From Hetaerina americana (Eukaryota; Arthropoda; Insecta; Odonata; Calopterygidae): a DNA stretch of 64,000 nucleotides. The notes under the pieces were generated by a model. That model had not been told where the DNA came from, did not search any database, and saw only the letters and a list, made by a program, of their open reading frames with translations. The stretch spans positions 48,586,475 through 48,650,474 of the forward strand of contig JAKTNV010000003.1 of assembly GCA_022747635.1 (NCBI GenBank), in the 5' to 3' direction. The position numbers were made by a program, and so were the translations under genes. This document shows positions 57,727-64,000 of the stretch, one piece after another; the stretch's first letter is position 1, and each line of letters begins with the position of its first letter.

Positions 57727-58524
57727 ACCCAAAACCCCTTTCTAGTAACCATCCTGTCGAAATTTTTTTCGTCTCCTTATCGAAAAAGTTTCCAATCAAT
57801 CCTTCAGAAAACATCTCAGACCAAAAAATAACCTCTCCACGAACGAACATCATGCCCTAAAAACCCTGCACTCCAATCCCAACATCATTGTCACCTCCGC
57901 CGATAAAGGCTCCTCTGTTGTAATTCTAAACACCAATGATTATATTTCCAAAGCCCTCGCTCACCTGAACGATACATCTACCTATACCACTCTCACCAAA
58001 AACCCAACACATACTTTTCAAACCGAAATTGGGTCTTTTCTCCTCCACGCCGGACTACAAGAAGGCCTCACCTCCCAAGGCATATCCCTACTTTCACCCC
58101 CAAACCCCAGAACATCCCAGTTTTATCTCCTCCCAAAAATACACAAACCCAACATCCCCTGTTGTCCTATAGTTTCCAGTTACAATGCTCCCACCTAAAG
58201 AATCTCCGCATTCCTTGACCATCACCTACAACCACTTGTACTCTCCTTGCCCTCCTTCACGAAAGACTAATACCAATTCCTCAACCATCTAAATTCTGTC
58301 TCTATTCCATCCACACCTAACCTACTTATGGCCACCATTGACGTTACTTCGCTTTATACATCTATTCCCCATGCAGAAGGATTATCCCCTCTCCGGCATT
58401 ATCTTTCTCTATGCCCCCTACCCCAGCACCCCTCGACTGAATTTCTCCTCAATCTTGTCACTTTTGTCCTGACTAAAAATGCATTCTCTTTCCAAAATTG
58501 ATTTAATCTACAGACCAAAGGCAC

Positions 58525-59195
58525 TAATATGTATACTATGTAAAAATGATTGTTACAATGTACATGTATCTTTCCTCTAATTAATAGGGTTTTCGCAGGT
58601 TTTTCACACCCCCCTTCTCTTCGTGGGTGTTTTTCCTGCCTGGGTTTTTGCTAGTTGAGCAATGCCACGCTCTCCCTAGCTTTTCCCACAAACCTCATTC
58701 TTTGCTTAGGCTTTCCTCATTTTATTGTACTCCATCTTCACTGTCATTTAATTTGAGTATATAGTATGTAGGTGTATTCTTAATTTATATATGTATATGT
58801 ATGTATGTATGGGTGTATATGTGTGTAATTTTGAATGTATTTATGTATGTGTATGTATGTATGTTTATGTGTGTATGTGTATATGTATGTGTGTGTGGAT
58901 ATGTATGTATATGTGTAGGTATGTGTATGCATATATATATGTATGTGTGTGTATGTGTATGTATGTGTACGGATGTGTACGTGTGTGTGTATATATAAAT
59001 ACTTTTTTCTTTTCGATGTGCAAATCTGTGCTAAATGAATTGATGTCTGTCTATATGTATTTATGTGTACTTATGAATGTAACTATAAGTTTAATGCCTA
59101 ATATAATATGTATACGACGATGGGTTAAATGGAAGAAGGGACCATTTGGTCTCAATTTCACCCAAATAAAGACCACTATCTATCTATCTATCTAT
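58525..59195 (+). mobile_element. Nested retroelement 3' tail with 9-bp target duplication
   Basis: This 671-bp insertion is bounded by CAAAGGCAC (58516-58524, 59196-59204) and splits the Penelope RT motif GTxMGTxMAPSYA. Its 3' end reads CCCAAATAAAGACCACTATC plus (TATC)n, typical of LINE/SINE tails. The middle is a TATG/TGTG-rich minisatellite (58784-58998). No coding motif was recognised. The long ORF starting at 58791 is an accidental fusion of this insert with the Penelope RT. Confidence 0.82.
58784..58998. repeat. (TATG)n-like minisatellite
   Basis: Degenerate TATG/TGTG repeats within the nested insertion. They yield Tyr/Val/Cys/Met-rich spurious ORFs. Confidence 0.9.
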
Positions 59196-60449
59196 CAAAG
59201 GCACAGCGATGGGAACGAGGATGGCACCATCATATGCCAATCTCTTCATGGGCATCTCGAAGAGACTTTCCTGTCACAGCAACCCTTCGAACCTCTTTTC
59301 TGGGTTCGCTACATAGACGACATTTTTATTCTCTGGACACATGGCTCTGAGTCTCTCAATAATTTCCTAACTGCCTTAAATTCATCTTTCACTGTTAAAT
59401 TCACCTCTTCCATTTCAGACTCTACCATCGCCTTTCTTGACACAAACATCTCACCTCAAAACAATAAATTCGCCACTTCAGTACACATCAAAGCCAATAA
59501 CCATCAGCAATACCTACACCACACAAGCTGTCATCCTCAACACACGAAACGCTCAATTCCTAACTCTCTCTCTATCTGCGGACACTGAATTTGCAACACC
59601 ACAGCCACTCTCAATAAATACCTTGACAATCTACATCTTGCACTCCTCAAACGCGGTTACCCAGAAAAGCTCCCACAAAATAAAATCCACCGCTCTACCC
59701 GACCACACACACCACATAAAAACAAGTCCACATCTGACGCAGGACTCAACCTTTGCACCACCTATTTCCCCGCATCACACAGACTGAAAACCTTCCTTAA
59801 AGAACTGTTTCCAATTTTACATGACAATGACGCGACCTCATCCTTACTACCCCAATGCCCATCTATCGCATACAGACGACCTGCCAATCTCAAAAACCTT
59901 CTGAGATCTACCAACCCTTTGGCGCCCCCCAGTGACAAATTTCCTAATAGTTACCCTATTTGCAACCGCCCCCGATGTAAAACTTGTCTACTTATTAGAT
60001 CTACTCCCCTCTCCCTGCATCCCCTCATTGCCCCCTCACCTCGTTCCCATGCTAATTGCCTCTCAAAAAACATTATTTATCTTTTGTTATGCAAACATTG
60101 CACTTCCTTTTACATAGGCGAATGCATTACCCCCTTATCCATTTGAATGAACAATCACCGGTACTCCTGCAATTCTGCCTCTCTCTCTTCTCTTCCTATC
60201 CCTTTACACGCCAATTCCCACAGCCTTTCATTCGACCAGTGTTTTGCTCTTAGCATCCTAGAATCCCTACCCGATTCAGCCACCAATATAGAGGTGAGAA
60301 CTCGAGAATCCGCGTATATATTAGCTTTCTGATCTTTCAGAATTCCCACCCTTAACTGCCATCTTTAATTTCCCTCCCAGCATTCCCTGCACCACACCTC
60401 CCCTCCCTGCCCATACCCCTTTCCCCTCTCCAGCATATTTTCAGTCTTA

Positions 60450-60481
60450 CTTGAATAAGGCCTTGGAGAAGGCCGAAAGCT
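60450..60481 (+). ncRNA. Possible decayed hammerhead motif at the 3' end of Penelope 2
   Basis: TTGAATAA is followed by a strong stem GGCCTT-GGAG-AAGGCC and then GAAA. The arrangement matches the hammerhead layout CTGATGA-stem II-GAAA, with the first core block degraded. It lies 70 bp before the terminal (TA)n of a Penelope element, where such ribozymes are expected. Inference. Confidence 0.45.
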
Positions 60482-60549
60482 CAAACAATTTACCATGTGA
60501 GAGGCCTTTTAAATGTTGCTATTCTATTTGTGTTCTATTGTGCCATCCC

Positions 60550-60550
<1 letters not shown>

Positions 60551-60646
<96 letters not shown>

Positions 60647-60668
60647 TTATTTATTTATTTATTTATTC
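60551..60668. repeat. (TA)n(TTTA)n microsatellite, right flank of Penelope 2
   Basis: About 45 TA units then a run of TTTA, directly after the Penelope 3' end. Confidence 0.97.
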
Positions 60669-60817
60669 ATTTATATTTATATACATATTAATAAGCTGTA
60701 TGCATATTTATAAATAATTTAACCAAGTCAACAAAAGCGGCTATAGAAATGTACATACACAGACAAATATTTTTATACATAATGAATTGATTACAGAAGA
60801 GTCATTAATTGACTAAC

Positions 60818-60922
60818 CTGTAAGCTCAGCTCCTCCTGTGCTTAAAGGTGGTCCCCATTGGATTGTAGCACTGCGGCTTGTTATATCAGACACTGACAAG
60901 GATGTTGGAGGAGATGGTGCAG
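60818..60922 (-). CDS. FN3-array gene exon 3: N-terminal half of FN3 domain 3
   Basis: A 105-nt exon, phase 1 to 1, lies between an acceptor ending TTCTTATAG and a donor CAG|GTTAGT. It encodes TAPSPPTSLSVSDITSRSA followed by TIQWGPPLSTGGAELT. This is the proline-rich linker, A/B strands and B-strand tryptophan of an FN3 domain. It stops just before the C strand, which is supplied by the exon at 57020-57214 across a 3.6-kb intron containing a Penelope-like element. The split codon joins as G|GT (Gly) to give GYIIEKR. It has no start codon and no stop, and is credible only as an internal exon. Confidence 0.88.
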
Positions 60923-61440
60923 CTATAAGAAAGTAATAATTTTAATGAGTTTTCAAGACAGAACTATATATATTCATCCAGAAGACTGGTTTGATTTCAA
61001 TTTTAAAATTCCACCCAATGACAAAATATGCATATTTAATTCATGGTACAGCACTTTTGGAAGCATTCCTACAAAAATAAGGTTGCTTTTCTTTCAAATG
61101 TTCATATTATTATTTTGTATTGTCTCTAGGAAACATGAACTCAAAGTTTAAATTGCTATTAAAAGAATAAAGAACTTGAACAATCATCTGTTAAATCACA
61201 GGGATCATTCACAATACACATGTGAATTCATTACAGTGAATAAATATCCAAAATATCAGTTATAAGAACTAAACTTACCAATAAAATAAATACAAAATAA
61301 AATCACCAGGAAAATACTTAATAATTATGTAATAATTTAAAATATAATATTAACAATAAATAATTTGATGAATCAACATATTAATTAAGATACAAAGAGG
61401 AAGAATATTGTCAAAATAAAAAGTATATGAATAAACTTAC
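60923..61440 (-). other. FN3-gene intron between exons 2 and 3
   Basis: AT-rich 518-bp intron with canonical GT-AG ends on the minus strand. No repeat or coding signal was recognised. Confidence 0.8.
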
Positions 61441-61749
61441 TTATCCTCTTTCCAACAGTGATAGACTCTTCTTGTGAATATGGAATACTTGAACCAACTT
61501 CATTTCTAGCTGTTACTCTAAAGTGGTATGCTATATTTATCTTCAAACCAGTAACTTGGATGCTGGTAATGTTGCCATTATCTGTGGTCCCCACCTTCTG
61601 CCATGCCTTTTTGCCAACCTCTCGCCTCTCAACAAGGTACTCCAATATTTGGGTACCACCATCCCATTCGGGTGGTTGCCACTTCAGTGTGAGAGAAGAA
61701 TGATTCATCCCAGATACTTCAAATGGTCCGCGAGGAGGAGTGGGTTTGT
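61441..61749 (-). CDS. FN3-array gene exon 2: complete FN3 domain 2
   Basis: A single 309-nt exon, phase 1 to phase 1, encodes one whole FN3 domain. The acceptor is a T-rich tract ending in TTTTAG and the donor is GTAAGT. The sequence starts with the inter-domain proline segment KPTPPRGPFEVSGM. It then has the B-strand tryptophan (LTLKWQPPEWDGGT), the C-strand EYLVERREVG with KKAWQKVG, and the F-strand AYHFRVTARNEVGSS. The length of about 103 residues matches a domain plus linker. Because it is symmetrical in phase, it could be skipped without a frameshift. It joins exon 1 as the split codon G|AC (Asp). The WxPPxxDGGxxIxxYxVE pattern is typical of titin, projectin and twitchin FN3 modules. 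Confidence 0.92.
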
Positions 61750-63256
61750 CTAAAAGAATACAGATTTCAAAGAAGTTAGTAAATGTGATAATAAAAATTT
61801 ATTAGCCAGAAGAACTCAATTTGTATATATACATTTGAAGCAATTTTAACTGATTGTATATTGTTAAATTAGTTTAGAGGTGATCACAAGTGGGCGATGA
61901 ACTGAACCTTACTCTAAATATGTATCTATACTTAATTATATTTTAATTTAAAGGCATCCTCAGGTGTCCCTCACCTCTAAACATTTCTCATTTCTACTTT
62001 CTCCATGTAGTGGAACATATTGTTTTCATGAAATAAATCAACTTCAATATTTCAACAGAAATATTTACATATCTGAAGCACCATGAACATTTACTGGATG
62101 CCAGTCCACATGTCTGGGATCCATTTTTTTTTATTATAATACTGAAAAACTTATCCTGAGCAGCATGTAATTTTCTGTTTAACAGTGTTAGACAAGATAT
62201 TCATAAGATTTTGAATAATTAAAAATTAACATTTCAACATGTGGTGTAGACTCAACCAAAAATATAAAGTTTAAAAAGAGCAGGAGATCTGGAAATTTCA
62301 AAGAATACAGATACAAATTTCCACTAAGCATCATTTTACTTTTCTCATATAAAATGAAAGAATCAAGTTCTTGTGGTTGAACCAATATATGGTTGAAGCA
62401 TCGAATTTTCTATTTGCGGTCTGTGTTTTCTGTATTTCTCCAGAAAAAATTGAAAACAATCAGAAAATGTTATAGTCGTTGCCATAAAAAAGAAGTCATA
62501 CGTGGATCTTTGGTGTTTTTACAAATCTTTTGAATAGAAACGCTTGTCACTTTAGTACTGATATTCTTTCAAATTACTCATTCTCTATAATAGGAAAAAT
62601 GCCAAATAAATCCTATTCCAGAAGAAAAGAGATTTCTAAAAAACTATACATGTATTTTAGAATAAATTATAAGAAGAGATGATTCTAAAAATGATCACTC
62701 ATTTCACCTAGCAGAGGCACAAACAAAAATTTTTAAGAGACCTAAGCCATGCATTGTGTTAGCCTCCATTATTAAATGCTATCCTTACCTTCAATAATCA
62801 TAAGGAAAACCATTGAGAAAACAATGTGCTGACTACCTAACATTTTTAACTGTTTATTAATTTCTTTGCGCCAATATTGTAAAAGGGCATTAGAGTTACA
62901 AATAAATATCTTTTTCTTGATATTTTTTCATTCATCATAAAATTTAAATTTATCTATTAAGTTTCACTAGTGCACATTAAAGGCAGACAATTATTTACTA
63001 CAATCATGAAATAAAACTAATGACATAATTATATCAATAAATTCTTCGAAGAAGCAATGCAGGCATTATAATCCTCAATTGATAGCTAAATATAAATATA
63101 GACTCTATAGTTCCCATTTACCGTATTTTCCAATCGATAACGCACACCTTATGTATAACACGCACCCAGAACTTTGTAGTTATCATGAATTCGTATAGAT
63201 ACCGCGCGCCGAAGGCTTCATAGTTATCTTGAACGTGTATAGATGCCGCGAATCGG

Positions 63257-63420
<164 letters not shown>

Positions 63421-63432
63421 TGATTTCGTCGA

Positions 63433-63562
63433 AGTAACACGGAAGTGTTGAATAACAAACTTGGACAGCAACAAACAACATAAGAACACTTAAAAAGATC
63501 ACTCACACGTTATTTCTTGATCAATGCGACGGAATTCAGGCCCGTCTTCATCGGAAGAAATA
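63433..63562 (-). repeat. Penelope-type terminal repeat fragment
   Basis: Inverted relative to its homologue at 9270-9376. On the minus strand it reads CTTCCGATGAAGACGGGCCT (hammerhead-like first block CCGATGA and stem start), then CCGTCGCATTG and AAGAAATAACGTGTGAGTG, and ends near TGTTTGTTGCTGTCCAAGTT. It lies against (TA)n, like the 9.3-kb copy and like Penelope 2. Confidence 0.5.
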
Positions 63563-63840
63563 AAAGTAATTATACGTTTGTTTATACAGGCATATATATA
63601 TGCCGGTACAAATAATATATAGTGTGTGTTAAAACGTCTGTTTGGATTTTTTCAATTTTCGTTAGATAACGCGCATCGTCATTTTTTCGATCATCTGAAC
63701 ATTTTTGTATAGATAACGCGCGCGTTATCGATGGGAACATACGGCAATTTGAATTCCATGACGAAATAAGTTCAATTTGTGGTCATATTTACATACCTCA
63801 TGTATGAATCACTAGGGACATTATTCAACACTGTACTTAC

Positions 63841-63988
63841 CGAATTGGCACTTGACCGTAACTGGATCACTTTCTAATGCTTCAGATACTCCAACAGGAT
63901 TTTCAGCAAATACTCTAAACATGTACTCCGACCCCTCTTTTAAACGTTGAACTGAATAAGACGTAATGTCCCCTTGGATATCGGCAAC
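63841..63988 (-). CDS. FN3-array gene exon 1 of window (C-terminal half of FN3 domain 1)
   Basis: This is the first visible exon of a minus-strand gene that continues beyond the window's right edge. A pyrimidine-containing acceptor (TTTGTATTACAG) precedes it and a GTAAGT donor follows. It reads in phase 0 and ends in phase 1. The 49 codons contain the F/G-strand signature of a fibronectin type III domain, EYMFRVFAENPVGVSEA, followed by SDPVTVKC. FN3 domains are about 95-residue beta sandwiches that act as structural and binding modules. In giant sarcomeric proteins they bind thick filaments or Z/M-line partners. The N-terminal half of this domain must lie upstream, outside the window. The protein class (titin, projectin, twitchin or Sallimus-like) is inferred from tandem arrangement and motif style, not proven. 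Confidence 0.85.
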
Positions 63989-64000
63989 CTGTAATACAAA

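Larger units (their letters stand above)
57727..60550 (+). mobile_element. Second Penelope-like element, decayed, split by a LINE tail
   Basis: Plus-strand frames encode, in order: NIIVTSADKGSSVVILNTND (Penelope RT N-terminal motif), SQFYLLPKIHKPNIP-CCPIVSSYNAP, MATIDVTSLYTSIPHAEG, and after an insertion [18 protein letters not shown] and [16 protein letters not shown] (catalytic YIDD). FLDTNI, the Cys-rich CNRPRCKTC and the GIY-YIG nuclease IIYLLLCKHCTSFYIGE with CITPLSI follow. Stops (for example near 58198 and 58269) and a frameshift near 59440-59590 inactivate it. It differs clearly from the element at 52260 and represents another Penelope subgroup. Both ends abut (TA)n. Confidence 0.88.
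57215..60817 (-). other. FN3-gene intron containing a second Penelope element
   Basis: The intron separating the two halves of FN3 domain 3. 57415-57540 is G-rich (12-G run at 57436-57447) and could form G-quadruplexes. The rest is the Penelope element and its (TA)n flanks. Confidence 0.8.

Noticed and set aside
58791..59588. 265-codon plus-strand ORF
   Set aside because: Its first half translates a TATG minisatellite inside a nested insertion and its second half runs into the Penelope RT. The 9-bp target duplication shows the fusion is accidental.

Overview
The window looks like arthropod (probably insect) nuclear DNA. It is AT-rich and gene-poor, with introns of 0.5-11 kb, abundant mariner transposons, two kinds of Penelope-like element, tRNA-headed SINEs, CR1/Jockey- and RTE-type LINE remnants and many (TA)n tracts. 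No bacterial-style genes, operons, CRISPR arrays or convincing functional RNA genes were seen. The tRNA-like segments are SINE heads.

The one cellular gene lies on the minus strand across about 31.6-64 kb. Eight exons with good splice sites and consistent phases encode tandem fibronectin type III (FN3) domains: the C-terminal half of one domain at the window edge, then four complete ones. There are no intervening Ig domains in the visible part. The sequence class is that of giant muscle proteins (titin, projectin, twitchin), and five consecutive FN3 domains recall the C-terminus of insect Sallimus/D-titin. A ninth exon at 46.5 kb is phase-compatible and may be a cassette or an alternative end.

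Region by region: 1-1.2 kb is a decayed mariner interrupted by an internally deleted mariner. 1.47-2.79 kb is a full-length mariner with one frameshift. 7.6-9.2 kb is a decayed mariner abutting an RTE-like LINE 3' end. 9.2-9.7 kb is microsatellite plus a repeat that recurs at 63.4 kb. 10.5-11.45 and 23.3-24.3 kb are further decayed mariners. 14.0-15.5 kb is a head-to-head SINE pair with a second copy of the deleted mariner between them. 17.2-19.4 kb holds two CR1-like LINE 3' ends and a SINE. 25.4 kb has a small hAT-like MITE with a target duplication. 28.7-30.25 kb is a GC/CT-rich island of unknown role.

The introns of the FN3 gene are packed with nested elements. A Jockey-like LINE (34.2-36.5 kb) carries a 202-bp miniature Penelope insertion and a SINE, each with target-site duplications. 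A SINE with an 11-bp duplication lies at 41.8-42.1 kb, a CR1-like fragment at 42.4-43.4 kb and a MITE containing a SINE at 51.1-51.6 kb. A palindromic Penelope element with hammerhead-ribozyme-like termini and a 14-bp duplication lies at 52.26-54.59 kb. A second Penelope element, interrupted by a LINE tail, sits between (TA)n tracts at 57.7-60.55 kb. Another MITE is at 63.1-63.74 kb. The most unusual material is the set of Penelope derivatives with ribozyme-like ends.
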